NCBI RefSeq assembly: GCF_038396755.1
Contig: NZ_CP149822.1
Coordinates: forward strand, 1,860,001 to 1,924,000
Origin: Chitinophaga pollutisoli
GTDB lineage: Bacteria; Bacteroidota; Bacteroidia; Chitinophagales; Chitinophagaceae
Direction of reading: 5' to 3'
DNA: 64,000 bases
In this document: in pieces, positions 1 to 8,386 of the stretch
Numbering within the stretch: the stretch's first letter is position 1
Layout of the letters: each line of letters opens with the position of its first letter
The notes under the pieces: model-generated
What the model was told of the DNA's origin: nothing
Database searches by the model: none
The model's input: the letters and a program-made list of their open reading frames with translations, nothing else
Program-made: the position numbers and the translations under genes

Positions 1-1667
1 TAAGGATATCGCGTACCGCAATAGTGACAACTGAGTTTATCCTGGTATTTATGATAGGTGAGCGAAACGTCGCATTGCTTGCAATTCGGGATCCAGCCGC
101 AGGTGGTGCAAATCAGGAACGGGGCGTAACCGCGCCGGTTCTGGAAAAGGATCACCTGCTTTTTCGCTTCCAGCGATTGGGAGATCTCCTTACGCAATAC
201 AGAAGTAAAATTGTGCACCACTTCCTTGAGGGCGTTTTCCTTTTTCAGATCTACGATCTCGATATCAGGCATATCGATACCGCCGAAACGCTCATTCAAT
301 TCCACTAAAACGTACTTCCCCTGTTTGGCGTTGAAATAGCTTTCGAGCGCGGGTGTGGCGGAACCGAGCAATACCTTCGCCTTGAAAAGGCTGGCATAAT
401 AGATGGCCGCGTCGCGCGCGTGGTAGCGGGGCGCGGGTTCATGCTGCTTGAATGATGCGTCGTGCTCTTCGTCGAGGATGATAAGGCCAAGGTCGCGGAA
501 TGGCAACAACAGGCTGGAACGGGCGCCCAGCACGATGCGGATTTCCCCGCTTTTCACTTTGTTCCAGATCTCCACGCGCTCGTTATTGGAGAAACGGGAG
601 TGATAAATGCCGATCTGCCCCGCGAAATGCTTCTGCAACCGCCGGATGATCTGCGCGGTCAGGGCGATTTCGGGAAGAAGATAGAGCACCTGTTTGCCGT
701 TGGATAACGCCTCCTCGATCAGTTTCACGTAGATCTGGGTCTTACCGCTGGACGTCACCCCATGCAGCAAGGCCACCTGTTTCTCCTGGAAGCCTTCCCG
801 GACGCCGGCGAGGGCCTTTTCCTGGGCGGGACTCAGGTCGAAATCGAGCTGCGTTTCCATTTTGCCCAGTGGCACCCGGTCGACCTGTCGTTTCTCCACT
901 TGCAGAATGCCTTTATCCACGAGCCCTTTGAGCTGCGCGGCGGAGGCGCCGGATTTCTTGAGCAGTTCGCTTTGCAGCACGGCGCCCTGCGTTTTCACGA
1001 GGTGGAGGTATGCGAGGAGCAGCTCCATTTGCTTGGGCGCGCGGCCCAGCTCGTCGAACAGCGGCGCGAGCGCTTCGTCGGTTTCCAGTCCTGGTTGAAG
1101 GGAAACGTAATTTTCCATCTTCGCCTTGTAGGATTCTTTCAGTTCTTCGTACACCAGGCAGACCCGCTTTTCGATGAGTTGCTTGATGACGGAATAGATA
1201 TCCAGGCGGTCGAGGATGAGCTGTACTTCGCCGATGCGTAGTTCCTTGCGGATCTGGAGGGCTTCGGCGATGAGGTATTCGTGGTCGTTGAGATCGGTGA
1301 AATCGTCGCCGAAGGCGTCGTTATACAGCAGCACCGTTTCGCTGGAGAGCTTGAGGTGTGCGGGGAGCGCGGCATTGAGCACGTCGCCCTCGTTGCACAT
1401 GTAATATTGCGCGATCCATTCCCAGAAGGCCAGTTGGGTGGGGTACACCACGGGCTCTTTGTCGAGCACGTCCTGGATGGGTTTGGTTTTGTAGGCGGAA
1501 GGTGGCTGTTCGTGGATGCGTTTAATGATGCCGGCGTATCGCTTTTGCTTGCCGAGTTGTACGGCCACGCGGGAGCCCGGCTGCACGGAGGCTTCCATTT
1601 CGGGCGGTACAGCGTAGGTGTAGTTACGCGGCAGGGCTAAGGGCAATATGACGTCGGCGTATTTCAT
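1..1667 (-). CDS. priA: Primosomal protein N' (PriA helicase), 3' end outside window
   Basis: Replication-restart DNA helicase that reloads the replisome at stalled forks. The first 555 residues are visible; the C-terminus runs off the left edge (the family is usually about 730-830 residues). The N-terminal 3'-DNA-binding region starts MKYADVILPLALPRNYTYAV. A Walker A motif HGVTSSGKTQIY lies near residue 300, followed by a DEEHD Walker B box and a SATP motif. The zinc-binding cysteines begin near the edge (CTTCGW, CKQC, CHYC). The start codon overlaps the stop of plsC by 4 nt (ATGA), so the two genes are probably co-transcribed. Confidence 0.93.
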   Translation of the reverse strand, partial: MKYADVILPLALPRNYTYAVPPEMEASVQPGSRVAVQLGKQKRYAGIIKRIHEQPPSAYKTKPIQDVLDKEPVVYPTQLAFWEWIAQYYMCNEGDVLNAALPAHLKLSSETVLLYNDAFGDDFTDLNDHEYLIAEALQIRKELRIGEVQLILDRLDIYSVIKQLIEKRVCLVYEELKESYKAKMENYVSLQPGLETDEALAPLFDELGRAPKQMELLLAYLHLVKTQGAVLQSELLKKSGASAAQLKGLVDKGILQVEKRQVDRVPLGKMETQLDFDLSPAQEKALAGVREGFQEKQVALLHGVTSSGKTQIYVKLIEEALSNGKQVLYLLPEIALTAQIIRRLQKHFAGQIGIYHSRFSNNERVEIWNKVKSGEIRIVLGARSSLLLPFRDLGLIILDEEHDASFKQHEPAPRYHARDAAIYYASLFKAKVLLGSATPALESYFNAKQGKYVLVELNERFGGIDMPDIEIVDLKKENALKEVVHNFTSVLRKEISQSLEAKKQVILFQNRRGYAPFLICTTCGWIPNCKQCDVSLTYHKYQDKLSCHYCGTRYP

Positions 1668-2428
1668 GCAGGCTGGAGCGCCGGAAACGATCTGAATTTG
1701 CGCAGCTCGGCGTCCATCAGGTCGTAAACTTTCTGACGGAGGACGGGCACGTCTTCGATGGTCATGCCTTTTACGGAAACGGGCTCCATGAACACCACGC
1801 GGCAGCGGCCGGGGTTGAGGCTCATGGGGTTGAGTTCCTGGAGGCGGGCGCGGCAGTCTACGTAAATTACCGGCCGGATATCGGTCTGTGTTTCTATGGC
1901 GATGCGGAAAGCGCCCTGGTGGAAGGGCAGCAAGGGCTGGCCGGAGTTGTTGGTAGTACCTTCGGGGAAAATGAGCAGGCTCACTTTATGCTGGAGCATG
2001 AACATCATGTCGCGGACGGACTGTACCCGGCCGCGGGCGCTGGAGCGGTCTACCGGTACGACCGAACGGCTGTAGATCATGCCGAACAGGGGTACTTTGG
2101 AGAGCTCGCTTTTGCCGAGGGGGCGGAAAGGGAGGGGCATTACTTTTACGGCGAGGGCCGCGTCGAGGTAGCTGGCGTGGTTGGCGATGTAGATGCAGGG
2201 TTCCTTGGTGCGGGGGGACTTCCACTTACGGGTCACGATGATGCCCACGGCAGGGAACCATACATGTGCCCAGAAACGGAGAAAATAGAACACGAGGTTC
2301 CCACCCCTCACTTTTCCCAGGAAAGAAACGGCCACGATGGGCAGGAGGATGACGAGCATGATGGCCAGCCAGACCACTCCGGCATAGACCACATAGACGC
2401 CCTTTCCGATTTTCGATATTACACGCAT
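1664..2428 (-). CDS. plsC: 1-acyl-sn-glycerol-3-phosphate acyltransferase (PlsC family)
   Basis: Membrane-bound acyltransferase that converts lysophosphatidate to phosphatidate in phospholipid synthesis. The 254-residue protein has an N-terminal hydrophobic segment (about residues 10-37). The acyltransferase motif NHASYLD places the catalytic His84 and Asp89, and the substrate-binding motif FPEGTTNNSG lies around residue 154. The length is normal for the family. It is the first gene of a leftward pair with priA and is divergent from mtaB. The exact acyl acceptor cannot be decided from sequence; lysophospholipid acyltransferases look similar. Confidence 0.88.
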   Translation of the reverse strand: MRVISKIGKGVYVVYAGVVWLAIMLVILLPIVAVSFLGKVRGGNLVFYFLRFWAHVWFPAVGIIVTRKWKSPRTKEPCIYIANHASYLDAALAVKVMPLPFRPLGKSELSKVPLFGMIYSRSVVPVDRSSARGRVQSVRDMMFMLQHKVSLLIFPEGTTNNSGQPLLPFHQGAFRIAIETQTDIRPVIYVDCRARLQELNPMSLNPGRCRVVFMEPVSVKGMTIEDVPVLRQKVYDLMDAELRKFRSFPALQPA

Positions 2429-2527
2429 AAAACCGGCAAGTTACTGTATCCCGGGGAGCTTTTCAAGGGCGGCGGATACATATCGATCTTTTCGTATATC
2501 AACAGGCTGAAAAACCTTGGGAAATCG

Positions 2528-2535
2528 TACCTTTG
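2528..2535 (+). promoter_or_regulatory. Bacteroidota -7 box upstream of mtaB
   Basis: TACCTTTG fits the TAnnTTTG -7 consensus. It ends only 8 nt before the chosen ATG of mtaB, so the transcript would be leaderless or nearly so. It also argues against the upstream in-frame TTG at 2517 as the start. Confidence 0.6.
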
Positions 2536-2543
2536 CCATCCTT

Positions 2544-3824
2544 ATGACAGGAACAAAATCAGTGGCATTTCACACGCTCGGCTGCAAGTTGAACTTTTCG
2601 GAGACTTCCACCCTCGGGCGGATGATGGAAAAGGACGGGTTTGTGCGGAAGGAATTTGACGACACGGCGGACGTTTACGTGATCAACACCTGTTCCGTGA
2701 CAGACAATGCCGACAAGGAATGCCGGCAGATCGTGCGCCGCATCCAGCGCCGCGCGCCGGGCAGCATGGTGGTGATCACCGGCTGCTACGCCCAGCTCAA
2801 GCCCAGGGAGATCGCCGAGATCCCGGGGGTGGACCTCGTGCTGGGGGCCGCCGAGAAATTCAACATCGCCGACCACATCCGCGAGCTCACCAAGGGCGAC
2901 GACGGGGCGAAGGTCTGCTCCTGCGACATCGAAGATGTCAATACTTTTCATTCCAGTTATTCCATTAACGACCGTACCCGTACTTTCCTCAAAGTGCAGG
3001 ACGGATGTGATTATACCTGTTCTTTCTGCACCATCCCCATGGCGCGGGGCATCAGCCGCAGCGACTCCGTCGAAGGGGTGCTGAAAAACGTCCGCGAACT
3101 GGCTGGCAACGGCGTGAAGGAAATCGTGCTCACCGGTGTAAACCTGGGCGACTTCGGCAAGGGGTTCGAAGGTGGCAAGAAGCGCGAAGAATCATTCTTC
3201 GAACTTATCCAACAGCTGGATGAAGTGGAAGGCATCGAGCGATACAGGATTTCCAGCATAGAGCCCAACCTGCTGACCGACGAGATCATTGATTTTGTGG
3301 CCGCCAGCAAGAAGTTCATGCCGCATTTCCATATTCCCCTGCAAAGCGGCAGCAACGAGATTCTCGCCCTGATGCGCCGCCGCTACCGCCGCGAGCTGTA
3401 TGCGGAGAAAGTAGCGCGCATCAAGGAAAAAATGCCGCATTGCGCCATCGGCGTCGACGTGATCGTGGGCTTCCCCTCCGAAAGCGACGCGCACTTCCAG
3501 GAAACCTGCGATTTTCTCCACGGCCTCGACGTGTCGTACCTGCACGTTTTCACCTACAGCGAGCGCGACAATACGCATGCGCTGTCGATCAAACCGGTGG
3601 TACCCGTGAACGTTCGCCAGGAGCGCAACAAAGCCCTGCGCAACCTGAGCCACAAGAAAATGTCGTTCTTCACCGAACAACATGTAGGGCAAACGCGCAC
3701 GGTACTTTTCGAGTCGCATAGTAAAGACGGGATGATGGAAGGATATACTGATAACTACATCAAAGTTTCCACGCCCTTCCGGGAAGAATGGAGCAATAAA
3801 ATCGTGGATTGGGAACTGCGCTAA
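2544..3824 (+). CDS. mtaB: tRNA threonylcarbamoyladenosine methylthiotransferase MtaB
   Basis: Radical SAM methylthiotransferase that converts t6A37 to ms2t6A37 in ANN-decoding tRNAs. The 426-residue protein has the N-terminal UPF0004 domain with cluster cysteines near residues 14, 50 and 81. The radical-SAM motif is C155-x3-C159-x2-C162 (CDYTCSFC). A TRAM-like C-terminal region follows residue ~360. The start at 2544 is chosen because conserved MtaB sequence (VAFHTLGCKLN) begins a few codons later and a -7 promoter box covers the upstream alternative. It is divergent from plsC. Confidence 0.92.
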   Translation: MTGTKSVAFHTLGCKLNFSETSTLGRMMEKDGFVRKEFDDTADVYVINTCSVTDNADKECRQIVRRIQRRAPGSMVVITGCYAQLKPREIAEIPGVDLVLGAAEKFNIADHIRELTKGDDGAKVCSCDIEDVNTFHSSYSINDRTRTFLKVQDGCDYTCSFCTIPMARGISRSDSVEGVLKNVRELAGNGVKEIVLTGVNLGDFGKGFEGGKKREESFFELIQQLDEVEGIERYRISSIEPNLLTDEIIDFVAASKKFMPHFHIPLQSGSNEILALMRRRYRRELYAEKVARIKEKMPHCAIGVDVIVGFPSESDAHFQETCDFLHGLDVSYLHVFTYSERDNTHALSIKPVVPVNVRQERNKALRNLSHKKMSFFTEQHVGQTRTVLFESHSKDGMMEGYTDNYIKVSTPFREEWSNKIVDWELR

Positions 3825-3842
3825 AATTTTTCTCGAAAAAAA

Positions 3843-3873
3843 TTTGGCGTTATTCAAAAAGATTCTACCTTTG
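3843..3873 (+). promoter_or_regulatory. Promoter of first tRNA-Val gene
   Basis: TTTG at 3843-3846 (-33 type), 19 bp, then TACCTTTG at 3866-3873 (-7 box). A short leader follows with a small hairpin (GAACG, 5-nt loop, CGTTC) that is shared with the second tRNA-Val copy. Confidence 0.7.
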
Positions 3874-3906
3874 CAATCCCAACGAACGAAAAGCGTTCAC
3901 AAAAAC

Positions 3907-3981
3907 GGGAGCTTAGCTCAGCTGGTTCAGAGCATCTGCCTTACAAGCAGAGGGTCGACGGTTCGAATCCGCCAGCTCCCA
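3907..3981 (+). tRNA. tRNA-Val (anticodon TAC), copy 1
   Basis: A 75-nt cloverleaf. The acceptor stem is GGGAGCT/AGCTCCC with discriminator A, the D arm is GCTC...GAGC, the anticodon stem is TCTGC/GCAGA with loop CTTACAA (anticodon TAC), and the T loop is TTCGAAT. The T stem has one A-C mismatch (GACGG/CCGCC), shared with copy 2. The CCA end is not encoded here (CAG follows the discriminator). A rho-independent terminator follows within 10 nt. Confidence 0.97.
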
Positions 3982-3986
3982 CAGAA

Positions 3987-4012
3987 AGCCTCGCAATTTG
4001 CGGGGCTTTTTT
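3987..4012 (+). terminator. Terminator of tRNA-Val copy 1
   Basis: A 9-bp stem AGCCTCGCA/TGCGGGGCT with a 3-nt loop, followed by a run of T. It closes the single-gene tRNA transcript. Confidence 0.85.
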
Positions 4013-4202
4013 ATGCCCTGTCGTAACTCACCTTCAAATTTCACCTTACCCTGGCTCAGTCAAGTATACGTTGCGCTAACTACGCATTCCATCTGCTCTT
4101 TACTAAAAGCTGAATGCTTGTTTTTTAACAGATAACAGCTGATCTCATCTTATGCGAAATGCTCAAAAACTTCGAATCCGAAAATATTAATTGCAGGTTG
4201 AC

Positions 4203-4230
4203 AAAAAACGTCCCGGCGAAGCGGGACGTT
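4203..4230 (-). terminator. Terminator of the HmuY-like gene
   Basis: AACGTCCCG/CGGGACGTT 9-bp stem with a 6-nt loop. On the minus strand it runs into a T tract, about 45 nt after the stop codon. Confidence 0.8.
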
Positions 4231-4275
4231 ATCTGTTTAATCGTCGGTTTTAGCAGAATATTTAAATGAAAGATT

Positions 4276-4992
4276 TTACTTGATGGTGAAGTCCTTAGAT
4301 CCAGGAGCCGCCAGTACGTACTGGAAGTGGAAATACGGCCGTTCGGTGCCGGTTACCGGTTCGGCGGGCGCTTCTTTATACATGCTCGTGATCTTCAGTT
4401 TGGCGTAATTGCCGGAAGCGGTGCGCACGATGATGGTACGGTCGGGGCGCGCCCATACGGTGTGTTTCTGCGTGGTGGCGTTGTTGCCGCCGATGCCTTT
4501 GGTGGCGCGCAGCACGCCGGCGAAATCATACACGCACCAGCCGGTGGTGGTGCCAAACATCCCGGCTGTATCGAGGCCTACGCCGCCGGATGTCGTGATG
4601 AACACGGCTCCGTCCGGGACGCGGGTCACCTGGTCGAAAGGCTTGCCGATAATCAACACGCCGCCTTTACCGGGGCCGCCCTTCCCTGCCGTGGTGTTCT
4701 CATCCACATCCGCACCATAATTGCCGGAAATGGAAGAATTTGCGTTGCCGCCAAAGGCAACATCCCAATCAGCACTTTTCAGGTTCCTGGGCGATCCGGC
4801 CTTTTCCTGCTCCAGGCTGTAATAGATCACAGTCTTGCTGGTCGTGGTATCCCCGTTGAAGTTGGACACGGTGATCAGCTTGTTGTAATTCCTCGCCGGA
4901 GGCGTCGATTCATCCTTGTCGTCTTTCGAACAAGCTGCCAGGATCACTGCCGAAGCCATCGCGCCTGTGAACCATTTGTAGTATTGTCTCAT
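4276..4992 (-). CDS. HmuY-like lipoprotein
   Basis: Predicted surface or periplasmic lipoprotein of 238 residues. A signal peptide ends in a lipobox (VILAACSKD, Cys about residue 21). The body carries features of the HmuY family, the heme-binding lipoproteins of Bacteroidota: a SADWDVAF strand early, a glycine-rich GKGG segment, and late IIVRTASGNYAKLKI and PYFHFQYVL strands. Heme binding is inferred from the family, not shown. It stands alone between two direct copies of tRNA-Val, with its own terminator. No TonB receptor or heme transporter is adjacent, unlike classical hmu loci. Confidence 0.7.
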   Translation of the reverse strand: MRQYYKWFTGAMASAVILAACSKDDKDESTPPARNYNKLITVSNFNGDTTTSKTVIYYSLEQEKAGSPRNLKSADWDVAFGGNANSSISGNYGADVDENTTAGKGGPGKGGVLIIGKPFDQVTRVPDGAVFITTSGGVGLDTAGMFGTTTGWCVYDFAGVLRATKGIGGNNATTQKHTVWARPDRTIIVRTASGNYAKLKITSMYKEAPAEPVTGTERPYFHFQYVLAAPGSKDFTIK

Positions 4993-5249
4993 GTCGGTGT
5001 GTTTGAAGCTGCAAATTCCAGATTTCCCGTTACCATATCCGGAGAATGAAGATCCCCAACCGGAAAATCGCTTGCTTAGATCCTTCGGCTACTATTCCCG
5101 CATAAAAAGTGAGTACAAACATCGAACAAAACGCATCGTCAAAATCGCGCAACTACTTATAATCCAGTCCTGTAGCGGATTCCACGACACCTTGCAAAGC
5201 ATCGAAAAAAATTTCTTGCACAGCTGATTGTTTTTGAAATATTTGTCTA
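4993..5249. other. Intergenic region, no gene seen
   Basis: About 260 bp between the HmuY-like start and the second tRNA-Val promoter. It must hold the leftward promoter of the lipoprotein gene, but no clear -7 box was found. A 78-codon rightward frame here has no signal, domain or start context and is not called. Confidence 0.4.
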
Positions 5250-5257
5250 TATATTTG
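5228..5257 (+). promoter_or_regulatory. Promoter of second tRNA-Val gene
   Basis: TTG at 5228-5230, 19 bp spacer, TATATTTG at 5250-5257. The spacing is the same as for tRNA-Val copy 1. The leader after the -7 box is nearly identical to copy 1 through the GAACG/CGTTC hairpin. Confidence 0.7.
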
Positions 5258-5301
5258 CACTCCCAACGAACGACAAGCGTTCACGAAACGGGAAACAAAA
5301 A

Positions 5302-5376
5302 GGGAGCTTAGCTCAGCTGGTTCAGAGCATCTGCCTTACAAGCAGAGGGTCGACGGTTCGAATCCGCCAGCTCCCA
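5302..5376 (+). tRNA. tRNA-Val (anticodon TAC), copy 2
   Basis: Identical in all 75 nt to the copy at 3907-3981, including the A-C mismatch in the T stem. Unlike copy 1, CCA is encoded directly after the discriminator (5377-5379). Confidence 0.97.
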
Positions 5377-5385
5377 CCAACAAGA

Positions 5386-5413
5386 ATCCTCGCAGTATCT
5401 GCGGGGATTTTTT
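5386..5413 (+). terminator. Terminator of tRNA-Val copy 2
   Basis: A 10-bp stem ATCCTCGCAG/CTGCGGGGAT with a TAT loop and a T run. It is clearly related to the terminator of copy 1. Confidence 0.85.
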
Positions 5414-5443
5414 GTTTATGGCAATCACCCCCAAATCCCGCAT

Positions 5444-5782
5444 ATGGCCATTTCATTTACTGTCATCAACTGGCAAGATATCCTGCCTTCCACCCACCCC
5501 GGCACCACGGGTGCCGCGCAATGGCAAACACTGCAATACCCCGGGCTTCGCTTGCGCATCGTAACCTACCAGCCAGGTTACCTCGCGGACCACTGGTGCG
5601 CGAAAGGGCATATCGTACATTGCCTTAGCGGCAGCTTCGATAGTGAATTGCAAAATGGCGAAACGCATACCTTAATGGAAGGCATGACCTATATCGTTTC
5701 CGACGATGCAAGCCTTCACCGTTCGCGCACTCAAGGCGGCGTTAAGTTGCTGATTATCGACGGGGATTTCCTGGCGCCTTGA
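5444..5782 (+). CDS. DHCW-motif cupin-fold protein
   Basis: Small cupin of 112 residues. The centre carries the family signature DHWCAKGHIVHCL (about residues 47-59), followed by the usual cupin turn around GMTYIVSDD. Cupins of this type are predicted metal-binding beta-barrels; no reaction is known. Its stop codon abuts the stop codon of the convergent antiporter gene with no spacer, so no terminator separates them. It could be read partly by leakage from the tRNA promoter, but the terminator in between argues for its own promoter, which I did not find. Confidence 0.75.
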   Translation: MAISFTVINWQDILPSTHPGTTGAAQWQTLQYPGLRLRIVTYQPGYLADHWCAKGHIVHCLSGSFDSELQNGETHTLMEGMTYIVSDDASLHRSRTQGGVKLLIIDGDFLAP

Positions 5783-7951
5783 TTATTCCCCTTCCTGTTT
5801 GCCGTTTTCGTTTTTGAAAATCTTCTGTACCGCGCGTTTCAGTTTCTGGAAGTTGCGCAGCTGCTCCTGGATGGGCATGAGCGAGATGTCTTCGTCCTGC
5901 ATGCCCGGCTCGCTGTTTTCGGCGGTACGTTGTTCGGGGTAGATGAGGATGATATTGTTCTCCCGGAAATGGCGGATCATTTTCGCGGGGATGCCTTCGA
6001 GGTAGGGCTGGAAAGACAGCGTTCCCCGCCGCGCGGAAACCACCACGATGAGATCGTCTGCCGTTACGCTGCGGGCGATCACGAGGAAGTCTTCCGGGTT
6101 CTCCAGTGTTTTGAAACTGATTTCCACACTGGCCTTTGCCTCCGTCACGAATTTCTCCACGGCCGTTTGCGTACCCTTGCCGCAATACGCCACGATGCGC
6201 GCGCCGGCCTGCTTGGCAAGCAGCACGATCTTTTCCATGTAATGCGCAAATCCCAGCTCGTATTCCGCGTTGCGCGGGAGGATGAGGGCGAGGTTTTTAG
6301 TGGTATTGATGGGGGAATGGAAATCGCAGATATAAACGTTTTCCCAGACGCTTTGCAACACATTGTCGGTGGTGCTGCCGAAGATGGTGCCGAATATCCG
6401 GTCGGTGGCGCTGTTCTTCTCGCTCCAGGCAAGGATGACGTCGGAGATCAGCAGTTCCTTCACCGCGCGGGAGATACCGTCGGTTACGTTAAGATCCACC
6501 CGCGTTACTACCTGCAGGTTGCTTTCGGAAGCGGCGGCGTGGATAACGGCTTTCTCCATCATTTTATTGCTGAGATGGATTTTCTCGCGGGCTTCTTCAT
6601 CGTCCTGCACCACTACCAGCGGGTACACGGGCGCGGGGTTGCCGGGCTGTTTGACCATCAGCGCGAAATCGAGCAGGGGCTCCATCCGTTCGGGCTGGGC
6701 GATGGGGATGAGGAAGCGCTCCGGTCCGCCGCTGAATTCGGGCTTGCGGTCGGCTTCCACGATAGCGAGGCGGCGGCCGGCGTTCTCCGTTACGAAGGAG
6801 CTGACCATGCAGGTAACGAGGATCAGCACCACCGTTCCGTTGAGCACATTTTCGTTGATGATGCCCATGTTATAACCGATCAGCACCACGGCGATGGTGG
6901 CGGCGGCGTGCGCGCTGCTGAGGCCGAAGATGACGTTGCGCTGCGTGGGCGTATATCCGAAAACGAGTTGCGTGAAGAAGGCGGCGAGCCACTTGCTGAG
7001 GAGCGCCATGGCCGTTAAGGAGCCCGCAATGATGAGGGCCTCCGGACCTTTCAGCAATACTTTCAGGTCCACGATCATCCCCACAGAAATGAGGAAGAAG
7101 GGAATAAAGATGGCGTTACCCACAAACTCCACGCGGTTCATCAGCGGTGAGGTATGCGGGATGAGCTGGTTGAGCGCCAGCCCTGCCAGGAAGGCCCCGA
7201 TGATCCCCTCAACACCCGCCAGCTCGGCCAGGAAGGCCGCCAGGAAAACAAGCGCCAGTACGAAAATAAAGTGCGAAGTCTTATCGTCTTTGATCTTCTT
7301 GAAAAACCATCTCCCCACCATTGGAAAACCATACATCACTACTACGGCGAAAATCGTCAGGGAAATGCCCAGCCGCAGCCAGAATGCGGTATCGAGATGC
7401 CCCGTTTGCGCGCCGGTGATGATGGCCAGGATCAGCAGTACCGCCGTATCGGTGATGATGGTGCCGCCCACGGCTACCGTCACCGCTTCGTTCTTGTTGA
7501 TACCGAGGCGGCTGGCGAGCGGATAAGCGACGAGCGTATGCGTGGCGAACATGCTGGAGATCAGCAGGGTGGCCATCAGGTTGAAGTGAAGCACGTAGGT
7601 ACAGAGCACATATCCCAGCGCCAGCGGTATAAAAAACGTGAACGCGCCGAAAACGGCGCTGCGGTGCCGGTTCTTCCGGAACTCCGTCATATCCAGTTCC
7701 AGCCCCGCGAGAAACATGATATACAACAGTCCCGCGTTCCCGAACAACTTGATACTCCCCTGCTCGATGATCCTGAAACCGTGGTCCCCGATGGCCATTC
7801 CGGCCAGGATCAGGCCGATGATACTGGGAATCCGGAATTTCCGGAGGATAATGGGGGCCAATAAAATAATAAATAAAACCAGGCTAAAAATCGGCACGGG
7901 ATCTTTCAGCGGCAAACTGATATTCAAGAGTAAAACCAATCCTTTCATCAT
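5783..7951 (-). CDS. CPA2-type cation:proton antiporter with UspA-like C-terminal domain
   Basis: Inner-membrane monovalent cation/proton exchanger. The 722-residue protein has about 12-13 hydrophobic segments in the first 400 residues, including conserved antiporter stretches (AGLELDMTEF, GAFLAGLALNQ, FFLISVGMIVDL). The last 300 residues are soluble and start around residue 410 (RFLIPIAQPE). They contain two UspA-like halves (VVVSARRG, IILIYPEQ) and presumably sense nucleotides or regulate transport. Transported ion unknown. It is convergent with the cupin gene and divergent from clpS. Confidence 0.85.
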   Translation of the reverse strand: MMKGLVLLLNISLPLKDPVPIFSLVLFIILLAPIILRKFRIPSIIGLILAGMAIGDHGFRIIEQGSIKLFGNAGLLYIMFLAGLELDMTEFRKNRHRSAVFGAFTFFIPLALGYVLCTYVLHFNLMATLLISSMFATHTLVAYPLASRLGINKNEAVTVAVGGTIITDTAVLLILAIITGAQTGHLDTAFWLRLGISLTIFAVVVMYGFPMVGRWFFKKIKDDKTSHFIFVLALVFLAAFLAELAGVEGIIGAFLAGLALNQLIPHTSPLMNRVEFVGNAIFIPFFLISVGMIVDLKVLLKGPEALIIAGSLTAMALLSKWLAAFFTQLVFGYTPTQRNVIFGLSSAHAAATIAVVLIGYNMGIINENVLNGTVVLILVTCMVSSFVTENAGRRLAIVEADRKPEFSGGPERFLIPIAQPERMEPLLDFALMVKQPGNPAPVYPLVVVQDDEEAREKIHLSNKMMEKAVIHAAASESNLQVVTRVDLNVTDGISRAVKELLISDVILAWSEKNSATDRIFGTIFGSTTDNVLQSVWENVYICDFHSPINTTKNLALILPRNAEYELGFAHYMEKIVLLAKQAGARIVAYCGKGTQTAVEKFVTEAKASVEISFKTLENPEDFLVIARSVTADDLIVVVSARRGTLSFQPYLEGIPAKMIRHFRENNIILIYPEQRTAENSEPGMQDEDISLMPIQEQLRNFQKLKRAVQKIFKNENGKQEGE

Positions 7952-8054
7952 GTACTATTTACTTTCCGGTGGTAGATGGAACCGTGCAAGCCCGGTTTCA
8001 TTGCCGTTAATTTACAACCATTTGCGCAAACACACCGGCCATCGCAAAAAAATG

Positions 8055-8062
8055 TAACTTTG
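8055..8062 (+). promoter_or_regulatory. -7 box of clpS-aat
   Basis: TAACTTTG, 19 nt before the clpS ATG. It sets the start at 8082. Confidence 0.65.
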
Positions 8063-8081
8063 CAGAAATATTCGACCTAAA

Positions 8082-8386
8082 ATGCATTACACGGGAACAG
8101 GCGTATCCGTTCAGGAAGCGGAGGATGTGCTGGTAGAAACGGCGGAACAATTCCCTTTCAGCCTGGTAGTTTGGAACGATGAAGTGAACACCTTCGACTG
8201 GGTGATCCAATCCCTTATAGAAGTCTGCGGCCATACCGAAGAGCAGGCCGAACAATGCGCGCTCATCATCCACTTCAATGGCAAATATGCAGTAAAAAAG
8301 GTTCGCTCACCGACCTGAAGCCCATGTGCGAAGCCCTGCTCGACCGCGGCATCAGCGCCACCATCGAAGAAACCGTAGCATCATAA
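8082..8386 (+). CDS. clpS: ClpS adaptor, full length only through a -1 frameshift
   Basis: Adaptor that delivers N-degron substrates to ClpAP/ClpCP. The zero frame runs 8082-8318 and gives FSLVVWNDEVNTFDWVI and EQAEQCALIIHFNGKYAVKK, then leaves the family at VRSPT and stops. A shift of -1 at 8294-8300 (A AAA AAG, zero frame GTA AAA AAG) continues as GSLTDLKPMCEALLDRGISATIEE and stops at 8384-8386. That is the normal ClpS C-terminus and gives 101 residues in total. The shifted stop abuts the aat start (TAAATG). Either this is programmed -1 frameshifting or one base is missing from the A/G run. Confidence 0.85.
8294..8300 (+). promoter_or_regulatory. Possible -1 slippery heptamer in clpS
   Basis: A AAA AAG in the correct phase (X XXY YYZ) relative to the zero frame, the same heptamer used in Escherichia coli dnaX. 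The zero-frame stop TGA follows at 8316-8318. No clear stimulatory hairpin or upstream anti-SD pairing was established by eye. Confidence 0.4.

Noticed and set aside
3844..4026. 60-codon plus-strand frame across tRNA-Val copy 1
   Set aside because: It runs through the promoter, tRNA and terminator; an RNA gene explains the sequence.
3907..5379. Integrative element inserted in tRNA-Val
   Set aside because: No integrase or recombinase lies between the copies, and the duplication covers the promoter and leader as well as the tRNA, unlike a 3'-end attachment site.
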